A stretch of DNA of 15,052 nucleotides from an uncultured Lachnospiraceae bacterium (GTDB lineage Bacteria > Bacillota > Clostridia > Lachnospirales > Lachnospiraceae): assembly GCA_910583815.1 (NCBI GenBank), contig CAJTZB010000048.1:1-15052 (forward strand), read 5' to 3'. The notes beneath the pieces are model-generated. The model saw only the letters and a list, made by a program, of their open reading frames with translations. It searched no databases and was not told the DNA's origin. Positions 1 through 6,713 of this stretch are shown piece by piece. Position 1 is the first letter of the stretch; each line of letters opens with the position of its first letter. The position numbers were made by a program, and so were the translations under genes.

Positions 1-1035
1 AATAGAGAATACCGGCTGCATCAATTCCATCATATCAGACATATAATCTTCGCCAATGCCTGCATCAATTAACGCCTGCTTTACCGGAGCCCCCGGATTT
101 GTGAACAGTACCTGGTTGAGTATTTCAAATGCTGTTGCCTTTGTCAAATCGCCCCATTTGCCAAGCATAACACCGTATTGGTAGAAAACGCCGTTTTCCT
201 TTTCTTCTTCTACGGAATAATATTCTGTAGCATCGTGGAATCCGCCGAATTCCTCTTGGAACTGAAGCGAAGAATCCAATGTAATCTTTTCAAACTTGGA
301 TAAATACTCTGCATCCATCCAGTTTAAGCGTTCTTCTATGTCCATGTCGCCGTACAGATAGATATAACTGTTGACCGGATGATAATACCTTCTATGGAAG
401 TCCAGATAATCTTCATAAGTAAGGTCCGGAATGAAATCCGGGTCGCCGCCGGATTCTACACCGTAAGCCGTATCCGGGAACATCTCTTTCTTTCCGACAC
501 GGAACAGCACCTGCTCCGGAGAAGAAAAGGCACCCTTCATTTCGCTGTATACAATACCGTTGTAAATCAGCTCGGCATCCTCGTTCTCCAGCTCATAATG
601 CCAGCCTTCCTGTTTGAAAATCTCTTCTCTTTTGTAGATATTCGGATATAACACTGCATCCAGATAAACATGCATCAGGTTCTTAAAATCCTGCATATTG
701 CAGCTTGCTACCGGGTACATTGTCTTGTCCGGGAATGTCATTGCATTTAAAAACGTGTTCAAAGAACCTTTGGCAAGTTCAATAAAAGGGTCTTTTGCCG
801 GAAAATGCTCCGAACCACAAAGTACGGTATGCTCAATGATATGTGCCACGCCGGTCGAATCAGTCGGCGGCGTACGGAACGCGATAGAAAATACTTTATT
901 GTCATCGCTGTTTTCAATCCATACAACCTTTGCCCCAGACTTTTTGTGGCGGAAATAATAACCGCATCCCTTCACATCCGGCAGCTCTTCTGTCTTTAAC
1001 AGCTCATATGCTGTCAAGTTGCTGAACTCTTTCAT
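1..1035 (-). CDS. M16C zinc metallopeptidase (insulinase / presequence-protease family), N-terminal part
   Basis: The gene runs off the left edge, so only its first 345 codons are present; the frame is open to base 1. The product starts MKEFSNLTAYELL. It carries the inverted zinc motif HIIEH at residues 65-69 (His65, catalytic Glu68, His69) and a downstream Glu165 in VYSEMKGAF, the expected third ligand. The segment FLNAMTFPDKTMYPVAS is typical of the M16C presequence-protease branch (PreP/Cym1, bacterial HypA-like), normally about 970 residues in two halves. Such enzymes degrade peptides inside a closed two-bowl chamber. No signal peptide is visible, so it is probably cytoplasmic. The ATG start has a GAGGT ribosome site about 7 bases upstream. 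A structured intergenic region and a PilZ gene precede it. The family call is firm; the substrate is unknown. Confidence 0.93.
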   Translation of the reverse strand, partial: MKEFSNLTAYELLKTEELPDVKGCGYYFRHKKSGAKVVWIENSDDNKVFSIAFRTPPTDSTGVAHIIEHTVLCGSEHFPAKDPFIELAKGSLNTFLNAMTFPDKTMYPVASCNMQDFKNLMHVYLDAVLYPNIYKREEIFKQEGWHYELENEDAELIYNGIVYSEMKGAFSSPEQVLFRVGKKEMFPDTAYGVESGGDPDFIPDLTYEDYLDFHRRYYHPVNSYIYLYGDMDIEERLNWMDAEYLSKFEKITLDSSLQFQEEFGGFHDATEYYSVEEEKENGVFYQYGVMLGKWGDLTKATAFEILNQVLFTNPGAPVKQALIDAGIGEDYMSDMMELMQPVFSI

Positions 1036-1051
1036 TATTTTACCTCATTTC

Positions 1052-1135
1052 TGCGCTGCTTTGTTGCGCATAACGAGTTTGTGGCAGGCAACGCGCGGAC
1101 ACAAATCTCGCGATTGAAAATTCCAATTTTCAATC
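1052..1135 (-). repeat. Structured intergenic region with three consecutive hairpins
   Basis: Three inverted repeats fill the gap between the PilZ gene and the M16C peptidase. The first is a perfect 11-base inverted repeat at 1112-1122 and 1125-1135 (GATTGAAAATT with a two-base centre). The second pairs CGAGTTTGTG at 1074-1083 with CACAAATCTCG at 1100-1110, with one bulged base. The third pairs TGCGC at 1052-1056 with GCGCA at 1066-1070. No clear T-run follows the first hairpin on the minus strand, so it is not a textbook terminator. It could be a dispersed intergenic repeat, an mRNA processing or stability element, or a leader of the peptidase mRNA, whose ribosome site begins just beyond it. 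Confidence 0.6.
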
Positions 1136-1148
1136 TTACACCTTTCCA

Positions 1149-1514
1149 TTACGCTTTTTTCTTTTCTGCTTCAAAGCGTTCCTCATACTGCTCAAAGATA
1201 AATCCAAACACCGGTGCCATTCCTACAAATTCACAGCCATAGCTTATCGTTCCGTCTGCTTTTGGATTCTTACGTACAATCTGCACTACACAGTACAAGG
1301 AGTTTTCTTCACCGCCCAGCTCCAGTCTTGCATTAAAGTAATAATGCAATGGGAAATCACCCTTTGTTACAAAGCCAATCCCAAGTTTGGATACATCCGT
1401 CACAACAATAGGCACTGCTACGTCTAAATCCAGGATTTCTTCCTGCTGGAACAGTTTAGAAACATTCAATTCCAAATTTGCCGGTATACGTTTACTTCTT
1501 CTCTTCTCTTGCAT
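1149..1514 (-). CDS. PilZ-domain protein (probable c-di-GMP effector)
   Basis: This 121-residue protein is essentially one PilZ domain. The N-terminal RRSKR (residues 5-9) fits the RxxxR c-di-GMP binding loop. DVSKLGIGF near residue 40 fits the (D/N)xSxxG strand motif. The spacing of about 30 residues between them and the beta-rich remainder fit the family. Both binding motifs are intact, so binding of cyclic di-GMP is likely; the output is unknown, as with other single-domain PilZ proteins. The C-terminus is a short charged helix (YEERFEAEKKKA). The ATG start has a very strong AGGGGGGA ribosome site 7-8 bases upstream. It has its own promoter after guaB and lies upstream of the M16C peptidase gene. 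No signal peptide or membrane segment is seen. Confidence 0.9.
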   Translation of the reverse strand: MQEKRRSKRIPANLELNVSKLFQQEEILDLDVAVPIVVTDVSKLGIGFVTKGDFPLHYYFNARLELGGEENSLYCVVQIVRKNPKADGTISYGCEFVGMAPVFGFIFEQYEERFEAEKKKA

Positions 1515-1551
1515 CTGTAATCCCCCCTACATCAGCATTTTTTAAGCTGAA

Positions 1552-1580
1552 ATAATACGGCTCTTTTTGATTTATGACAA
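1552..1580 (-). promoter_or_regulatory. Sigma-A type promoter of the PilZ gene
   Basis: On the minus strand TTGTCA (1575-1580), a 17-base spacer and TATTAT (1552-1557) give a good sigma-A match, about 37 bases upstream of the PilZ start codon. Transcription would begin near 1545. Confidence 0.6.
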
Positions 1581-1614
1581 TGGAATCTTTGCAAAGCGCA
1601 GATTCCCCTGTTGT

Positions 1615-3072
1615 TTAATTTTCTTCTGTACTGTAATTTGGTGCTTCCTTTGTAATATGTATGTCATGTGGATGGCTTTCTTTCAAAGAAGCTGCTGAGA
1701 TTTTAACAAACCTTCCGGTTTCTTTTAATGTCTCAATATCCTTTGCGCCGCAATATCCCATACCTGCACGCAGACCGCCAAGCAGCTGGAACACGGTGTC
1801 CTCCACAAGACCTTTATATGCTACACGGCCTTCTACGCCTTCTGGCACAAGTTTCTTCGCATCTGCCTGGAAATACCGGTCTTTGCTGCCGTTTTCCATT
1901 GCAGCAATCGAACCCATGCCACGGTATACCTTATATTTTCTTCCCTGATACAGTTCAAAGATTCCCGGACTCTCATCACAACCTGCAAAGATGCTTCCCA
2001 TCATACATACGTTGGCACCGGCAGCAATCGCTTTTGTAAGATCGCCGGAATACTTGATGCCTCCGTCTGCAATAATCGGAATGCCATGTTTTTTAGCTGC
2101 GGAATAAGCATCCATAACCGCAGTAATCTGCGGCACGCCAATGCCTGCAACAATACGGGTCGTGCAGATAGAACCCGGCCCAATACCGACTTTAACGCTG
2201 TCAACGCCTGCCTGAATCAATGCTTCCGTTGCCTCTGCCGTTGCCACATTGCCTGCGATAATCTGCAGCTTTGGATAGGCATCTCTCACCATCCGGACTA
2301 CTTTCAGCACATTTGCAGAGTGTCCATGCGCCGTATCAATTACAACCGCATCCACTTTTGCATTTACAAGAGCATCCACACGCTCTAAAATATTGGCAGT
2401 AATACCAACTCCTGCCGCACAGAGCAGCCTTCCTTGTGCATCCTTTGCAGACAGCGGATACTTGATCTGCTTTTCAATATCTTTGATTGTAATCAGGCCT
2501 TTTAAGTTTCCGTTTTCATCAACAATCGGAAGCTTTTCCTTTCTTGCTGCCGCAAGAATCTTCTTTGCCTCCTCTAAGGTAACGCCTTCTTTTGCCGTAA
2601 TCAGGTTTTCAGAAGTCATACATTCACGGACTGACTTAGAAAAATCTGTCTCAAACTTTAAGTCACGGTTTGTAATAATACCGACCAAACGTCTGCCCTC
2701 TGTAATCGGTACACCGGAAATGCGAAACTTTGCCATCAGCTCTTCCGCATCCTTTAATGTATGGTTTGGACTCAAAGAAAATGGATCCGTAATTACACCG
2801 TTTTCCGAACGTTTTACCTTATCCACCTCTTCCGCCTGTTCTTCAATTGACATATTCTTATGGATGACTCCGATGCCGCCCTGACGCGCCATTGCAATCG
2901 CCATACGGTGTTCGGTTACAGTGTCCATACCAGCACTCATAAGCGGAATATTCAGCTGAATTTTCTGTGTCAGGTGCGTCTTTAAGTCTACCTGATTTGG
3001 TATGACTTCAGAATATGCCGGAACAAGCAGTACATCATCAAAAGTAATGCCCTCGCCAATAATTGTTCCCAT
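1615..3072 (-). CDS. guaB: Inosine-5'-monophosphate dehydrogenase
   Basis: IMP dehydrogenase oxidises IMP to XMP with NAD+, the committed step to GTP, in the cytoplasm. The 485-residue product starts MGTIIGEGITFDDVLL, the usual bacterial N-terminus. It has the TIM-barrel first part, two CBS domains at about residues 94-150 and 155-210, the cofactor-side motif DTAHGHS (246-252), and the active-site loop GPGSICTTR with catalytic Cys303. The later flap MGSIAAMENGS is also present. Length matches the family (about 485-490). The frame stays open 10 codons further upstream, but a GAGGGAGG ribosome site immediately precedes the ATG at 3072, so I start there. It appears monocistronic, with its own promoter. 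A 7-bp hairpin at 1582-1606 follows the stop but has no T-run. Confidence 0.98.
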   Translation of the reverse strand: MGTIIGEGITFDDVLLVPAYSEVIPNQVDLKTHLTQKIQLNIPLMSAGMDTVTEHRMAIAMARQGGIGVIHKNMSIEEQAEEVDKVKRSENGVITDPFSLSPNHTLKDAEELMAKFRISGVPITEGRRLVGIITNRDLKFETDFSKSVRECMTSENLITAKEGVTLEEAKKILAAARKEKLPIVDENGNLKGLITIKDIEKQIKYPLSAKDAQGRLLCAAGVGITANILERVDALVNAKVDAVVIDTAHGHSANVLKVVRMVRDAYPKLQIIAGNVATAEATEALIQAGVDSVKVGIGPGSICTTRIVAGIGVPQITAVMDAYSAAKKHGIPIIADGGIKYSGDLTKAIAAGANVCMMGSIFAGCDESPGIFELYQGRKYKVYRGMGSIAAMENGSKDRYFQADAKKLVPEGVEGRVAYKGLVEDTVFQLLGGLRAGMGYCGAKDIETLKETGRFVKISAASLKESHPHDIHITKEAPNYSTEEN

Positions 3073-3113
3073 TACACAAACCTCCCTCTTGTCAATGTTC
3101 AAAAATTTCTACA

Positions 3114-3142
3114 AGTATACTTTCTTTTTAAAAAAATGTCAA
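3114..3142 (-). promoter_or_regulatory. Near-consensus sigma-A promoter of guaB
   Basis: The minus strand has a perfect TTGACA (3137-3142), exactly 17 bases of A/T-rich spacer, and TATACT (3114-3119). Transcription would start near 3107, giving a leader of about 35 bases. That leaves no room for a purine riboswitch. Confidence 0.85.
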
Positions 3143-3169
3143 GCAACCGGCTTTTTACGCCGCTTTTTT

Positions 3170-3673
3170 CTAACATTCAGAAATTTTTCTTGGAGCTTTC
3201 TGCTTCATTGCCGCAAGCATTTTTTCATTTGGCTCAAAATAAATCAACATCGGCCTTTCTCCGCCGGTTATTACGATGCCATAAACCGTATGGTCTTTTT
3301 CAAGACTTGTAAAATCCTTTATCATAACACCTTCATGACGGTATCCGTCCAGCGCATGGGAATTTTTTGGTGCTGCAACAACCAGATTTTCAAAATCAAT
3401 ACGAAGCATATTTTTGCGCTTCATCCCTCCGCTGATTTTATCAAAATCCAGCTGCCCATCGCAAAACACATACTCGTACTCCACATGAAGCCTTGGCAGC
3501 AGATAATAGGTCAGTCCAAGAAATACTACTCCGAAAATAAGCAAAAAAACATTCATTATCAAAAATCCAAGAGAAAAGCAAACAAGCATACCTGCAATAA
3601 CGCCAAACTTCAAAAGCTGATCCTTGATTGTCACTTTCTTTTTTGCTCTTGCTTCTGCATACAAACCATCCAT
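3170..3673 (-). CDS. Small two-helix membrane protein, DUF6106-like
   Basis: This 167-residue protein of unknown function begins MDGLYAEARAKKKVTIKDQL. A short charged head is followed by two hydrophobic segments at about residues 23-40 and 42-58, separated by a tight turn. A soluble C-terminal half of about 100 residues follows, with alternating beta-like segments and a basic tail. The layout (short cytoplasmic head, helical hairpin, PH-like soluble part) resembles the DUF6106 family of Clostridia; that assignment is from memory. The frame is open for 21 more codons upstream, but AAAGGAGAG lies 8 bases before the ATG at 3673, so I use that start. It has a promoter inside the groEL terminator and is probably transcribed alone. 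An imperfect GC hairpin follows before the guaB promoter. Confidence 0.8.
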   Translation of the reverse strand: MDGLYAEARAKKKVTIKDQLLKFGVIAGMLVCFSLGFLIMNVFLLIFGVVFLGLTYYLLPRLHVEYEYVFCDGQLDFDKISGGMKRKNMLRIDFENLVVAAPKNSHALDGYRHEGVMIKDFTSLEKDHTVYGIVITGGERPMLIYFEPNEKMLAAMKQKAPRKISEC

Positions 3674-3692
3674 CCTTAAGGCTCTCCTTTCT

Positions 3693-3708
3693 TTGTCGTA
3701 TATGACAA
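3693..3708 (-). promoter_or_regulatory. Small inverted repeat at the start of the DUF6106-like transcript
   Basis: TTGTC (3693-3697) and GACAA (3704-3708) form a 5-bp inverted repeat directly downstream of the -10 box at 3708-3713. The position suits an operator or a 5' stabilising hairpin, but it is short and could be chance. Confidence 0.3.
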
Positions 3709-3736
3709 GTATATAAGAAAAACTCCCGATATGCAA
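3708..3736 (-). promoter_or_regulatory. Promoter overlapping the groEL terminator
   Basis: On the minus strand TTGCAT (3731-3736), 17 bases and TATACT (3708-3713) form a good sigma-A promoter for the DUF6106-like gene. The -35 box coincides with the loop of the groEL terminator hairpin, and the 3' stem and T-run form the spacer. Confidence 0.6.
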
Positions 3737-3745
3737 TCGGGAGTT
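3717..3745 (-). terminator. Intrinsic terminator of groESL
   Basis: A 10-bp perfect stem (3721-3730 with 3736-3745, arm AACTCCCGAT) and a 5-base loop are followed on the minus strand by TTTTTC. It lies 17 bases after the groEL stop. Flanking A and T runs could also let it work on the plus strand. Confidence 0.9.
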
Positions 3746-3762
3746 TATTAAAAAATTGAAAA

Positions 3763-5388
3763 TTACATCATACCCATGCCGGCACCCGCACCTGCTGGCA
3801 TCGCCGGAGTATCTTCTTTGATATTTGCTACTGCGGATTCTGTTGTCAGGAATGTGGATGCTACGCTGGTTGCATTCTGAAGTGCGCTTCTTGTTACCTT
3901 TGCCGGGTCCAGGATACCATCCTCTACCATATCTACATACTGCTCCGTCAGGACATTAAAACCTGTGCCTGGTGCGGATTCACATACTTTATTTACAATT
4001 ACGGAACCTTCGAGACCTGCATTTGCTGCGATGCAACGAAGCGGAGCTTCTAAAGCCTTTAAAATAATCTTCGCGCCCGTCTTCTCGTCGCCCTCTAAGG
4101 AAGCAGTCAGCTCAGCTACTTTCTTTGCAGCATGGATATAAGCAGAACCGCCGCCGGCAATGATGCCCTCTTCTACGGCTGCCTTTGTTGCTGCAAGTGC
4201 ATCTTCCATGCGAAGCTTGTTTTCCTTCATCTCAGTTTCCGTAGCAGCACCGACACGGATAACAGCGACACCACCTGCGAGCTTTGCAAGTCTTTCCTGC
4301 AGCTTCTCTCTGTCAAACTCGGAAGTCGTCTCTTCAATCTGAGCCCTGATCTGAGAAATTCTTGCAGAAATTTCTTCTTTATTTCCTTCGCCGTCAACGA
4401 TAATTGTGTTTTCTTTCTGTACTTTAACAGATTTTGCACGGCCAAGCTGTTCCATTGTTACTTCCTTTAAATCAAGGCCAAGCTCATCAGAAATCACAGT
4501 GCCACCGGTCAGGATTGCAATGTCTTGCAGCATTGCCTTTCTTCTGTCGCCATAACCCGGTGCCTTTACGCCTACCACAACAAACGTGCCTCTTAACTTG
4601 TTGATAACAAGTGTTGTAAGAGCCTCGCCCTCGATGTCTTCGGCAATAATCAGAAGCCTTGCGCCGGACTGCACAATCTGCTCCAGAACCGGAAGGATTT
4701 CCTGAATGTTTGAAATCTTTTTGTCGGTAATTAAGATATATGGATTGTCAAGGTTTGCTTCCATCTTATCCATATCGGTTGCCATATAAGCAGAAACATA
4801 GCCGCGGTCAAACTGCATGCCTTCTACAAGGTCTAATTCTGTCTTCATTGTCTTGGATTCTTCGATTGTAATAACGCCGTCCTTGGATACTTTATCCATA
4901 GCGTCTGCAACCATTTCACCAACTGCATCATCACCTGCGGAAATCGCTGCAACTCTTGCAATCTGGGACTTTCCGGTTACTACGGAACTCATATTGGAAA
5001 TTGCCTCTACTGCGCAGTCCGTTGCCTTTTTCATGCCCTTTCTTAAAATGATTGGGTTAGCACCTGCTGCGAGGTTCTTCATGCCTTCGTTAATCATTGC
5101 CTGAGCAAGTACGGTTGCAGTTGTGGTTCCGTCACCTGCCACATCATTTGTCTTTGTAGCAACTTCCTTAACAAGCTGTGCGCCCATATTTTCAAATGCA
5201 TCTTCAAACTCAATTTCTTTTGCAATTGTAACGCCGTCGTTTGTAATTAATGGCGAGCCAAAGGACTTGTCAAGAACTACATTCCTTCCTTTTGGTCCAA
5301 GCGTTACTTTAACGGTATCTGCAAGCTTATTTACGCCTGCTTCCAAAGCAGTTCTGGCTTCTGCTCCATATTTGATTTCCTTTGCCAT
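3763..5388 (-). CDS. groEL: Chaperonin GroEL (Hsp60)
   Basis: GroEL forms the double-ring, ATP-driven folding chamber that works with the GroES lid in the cytoplasm. The 541-residue product starts MAKEIKYGAEAR. It has the ATP-binding motif GDGTTT at 85-90, Asp396 in RMEDALAATKAAVEEG (equivalent to the E. coli ATPase aspartate), and the flexible Gly-Met C-tail (GAGAGMGMM). Length is normal (about 540-548) and no key residue is missing. It follows groES by 34 bases in one operon. The only Shine-Dalgarno candidate, GAAAGG, lies about 14 bases before the ATG; an out-of-frame ATGG directly after it does not fit the conserved N-terminus. A strong terminator follows. Confidence 0.99.
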   Translation of the reverse strand: MAKEIKYGAEARTALEAGVNKLADTVKVTLGPKGRNVVLDKSFGSPLITNDGVTIAKEIEFEDAFENMGAQLVKEVATKTNDVAGDGTTTATVLAQAMINEGMKNLAAGANPIILRKGMKKATDCAVEAISNMSSVVTGKSQIARVAAISAGDDAVGEMVADAMDKVSKDGVITIEESKTMKTELDLVEGMQFDRGYVSAYMATDMDKMEANLDNPYILITDKKISNIQEILPVLEQIVQSGARLLIIAEDIEGEALTTLVINKLRGTFVVVGVKAPGYGDRRKAMLQDIAILTGGTVISDELGLDLKEVTMEQLGRAKSVKVQKENTIIVDGEGNKEEISARISQIRAQIEETTSEFDREKLQERLAKLAGGVAVIRVGAATETEMKENKLRMEDALAATKAAVEEGIIAGGGSAYIHAAKKVAELTASLEGDEKTGAKIILKALEAPLRCIAANAGLEGSVIVNKVCESAPGTGFNVLTEQYVDMVEDGILDPAKVTRSALQNATSVASTFLTTESAVANIKEDTPAMPAGAGAGMGMM

Positions 5389-5422
5389 AATGATTTACCA
5401 TGCCTTTCATTGATTTTTCAAT

Positions 5423-5710
5423 CTAGTCTTCTACCACTGCTACAATATCGTTCTGCTTTACAATAATAAATTCTTCGTCGTCCAGCTTTACTTCTGTGCC
5501 GGAATACTTAGAGTAAATAACCTTATCTCCAACCTTGACCTGCATCTGTACTTCCTTACCATCAACAATGCCGCCCGGACCCACTGCGATTACCTCTGCC
5601 TGCTGCGGCTTCTCCTTTGCCTGTCCCGGAAGAACAATTCCGGATTTCGTAGTCTCTTCTGACATAAGCTGCTTTAACACAACCTTATCACCAAGCGGTA
5701 CTAATCTCAT
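5423..5710 (-). CDS. groES: Co-chaperonin GroES (Hsp10)
   Basis: GroES is the heptameric lid of the GroEL chamber. The 95-residue product starts MRLVPLGDKVVLKQL and has the mobile-loop region EETTKSGIVLPG, the motif VGPG, and the conserved end KQNDIVAVVE. Length is normal (94-97). The ATG has a strong GGAGG site 7 bases upstream. It is first in the groESL operon, behind a promoter and a perfect CIRCE operator in its leader, so it should be repressed by HrcA and induced by heat or misfolded protein. hrcA is not in this window. Confidence 0.98.
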   Translation of the reverse strand: MRLVPLGDKVVLKQLMSEETTKSGIVLPGQAKEKPQQAEVIAVGPGGIVDGKEVQMQVKVGDKVIYSKYSGTEVKLDDEEFIIVKQNDIVAVVED

Positions 5711-5778
5711 AATAACCTCCCATTCTGCCGCCGTAAGCGGCGCTCAATTCCAGTCTTGTCATTTTATGTCCTATTTTA

Positions 5779-5805
5779 TTAGCACTCCTTTAAATTGAGT
5801 GCTAA
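5779..5805 (-). promoter_or_regulatory. CIRCE operator (HrcA binding site)
   Basis: TTAGCACTC (5779-5787), a 9-base spacer and GAGTGCTAA (5797-5805) match the CIRCE consensus perfectly. It lies in the transcribed leader, 68 bases upstream of groES, the classical position for HrcA repression. Confidence 0.97.
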
Positions 5806-5818
5806 AATTGATAAGCAT

Positions 5819-5846
5819 ATATTACCACGTATTGTCCAAAGTGCAA
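5819..5846 (-). promoter_or_regulatory. Probable groESL promoter
   Basis: On the minus strand TTGCAC (5841-5846), 16 bases and TAATAT (5819-5824) place the start near 5812, just upstream of CIRCE. An alternative -35, TTGGAC at about 5835, would pair with a box closer to CIRCE, so the exact hexamers are uncertain. Confidence 0.55.
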
Positions 5847-5936
5847 CTTTCTTTTTTTTCTCTATTATGTAGTTTTCTCTTTTTTGCTCTTCTTTTTTCT
5901 TTTATTCTCTTAAAATCTCTCAAATTCTTTTTCCTC
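5847..5936. other. Polypyrimidine / polypurine tract between the DUF6062-like gene and groES
   Basis: About 90 bases are almost pure C/T on the plus strand (A/G on the minus strand), with several T-runs of 5-8. It lies directly upstream of the groESL -35 box and after the DUF6062-like gene. A weak inverted repeat (TTTCC at about 5930-5934 with GGAAA at about 5940-5944) overlaps the end of the upstream gene. No ORF or clear terminator is visible. Confidence 0.5.
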
Positions 5937-5945
5937 AAGGGAAAA

Positions 5946-6689
5946 TCACTGCTTCTGCACAGCATTTTCCTCATAGAACACGCTGTTCTGCTTTGTCATC
6001 ATACGCTGCAGAGCATCTTTGGCATTCTTCCACGGTTCATCTGCATAGCGGTAGTCAAATTTATCAATAAACCATGAAAGATCATCACGCACCCTGCGCA
6101 TGCCACTTAAATAGGCCTCATTTAAATCCGAAGTAAACTCAGAAAGCCTTCCGGCAGAAAGCTGCTTTGGCGATTCTTCCAAAAGCAGCCGGTAATGCTC
6201 ATTGCAGAAACCTTTGCAGCCCCTTACTGTTTTGCGGAATTCTTCTTCCTTTTCATATAAATAGAAGACAGTTACAATATAACGCTCAAATACCTCCTCT
6301 ATCTTCTGGCAGACAAAACATTTTTTAGAAAGTTTGTCGAGATAAGCAGTCAGGGGAGATGCTGCCTCTTCTTTTTTCTTAAACAGCCCTGCCTTAGCTG
6401 GTTTATACCCCTTAGAAAGCTTCTCTATCTCTTTGATTGTCTTATCTGCGTGGGTCTTTAGCATCAGAGCCAACCCAAGACGGTTCTGCCGCCCATATAG
6501 TTCCTGTACATGTTCTGTACAAAAGCCAATGTTATCCGTCACCATACGCACGTCGTCCTCCATATAGCTTGGCCCCAACGTAAACTCAATTGCATTCTCC
6601 TTCAGCCTGTGCCGCATTGCACAGACCGGACATTCGCACGGAACAGCAAATGCCTCATTGACCGGAATGGTGTAAAGCTGTTCTTTCAT
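5946..6689 (-). CDS. DUF6062-like cysteine-rich protein, putative zinc binding
   Basis: This 247-residue soluble protein has no assigned function. It contains two copies of a cysteine/histidine module: C18-x-C20-x2-C23 with FCTEH (C57, H60), then C124-x2-C127 with FCNEH (C162, H165; C158 nearby). Each copy has CxxC followed 30-35 residues later by an F-C-x-E-H signature, suggesting two similar metal sites from an internal duplication. The start MKEQLYTIPVNEAF and the CPVC context match my recollection of DUF6062 of Clostridia. The linker at about residues 90-110 is lysine-rich and variable. AGGAGG lies 6 bases before the ATG. It follows the acetyltransferase by 24 bases, so the two are probably cotranscribed. 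Role unknown. Confidence 0.85.
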   Translation of the reverse strand: MKEQLYTIPVNEAFAVPCECPVCAMRHRLKENAIEFTLGPSYMEDDVRMVTDNIGFCTEHVQELYGRQNRLGLALMLKTHADKTIKEIEKLSKGYKPAKAGLFKKKEEAASPLTAYLDKLSKKCFVCQKIEEVFERYIVTVFYLYEKEEEFRKTVRGCKGFCNEHYRLLLEESPKQLSAGRLSEFTSDLNEAYLSGMRRVRDDLSWFIDKFDYRYADEPWKNAKDALQRMMTKQNSVFYEENAVQKQ

Positions 6690-6713
6690 AAAATGCCTCC
6701 TGTTCTGGTTCTA

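Noticed and set aside
1582..1606. 7-bp hairpin after guaB as an intrinsic terminator
   Set aside because: No T-run follows on the minus strand, and the PilZ -35 region begins directly beside it.
1661..2884. Several plus-strand ORFs within guaB
   Set aside because: They are antisense shadows of a highly conserved enzyme gene.
3073..3113. Possible guanine riboswitch in the guaB leader
   Set aside because: The promoter leaves a leader of only about 35 bases, too short for a purine aptamer.
3002..3679. 225-codon plus-strand ORF antisense to the DUF6106-like gene
   Set aside because: It runs over the opposite strand of a convincing gene and its promoter, has no ribosome site, and its product is a low-complexity Lys/Phe/Cys-rich sequence without domains.
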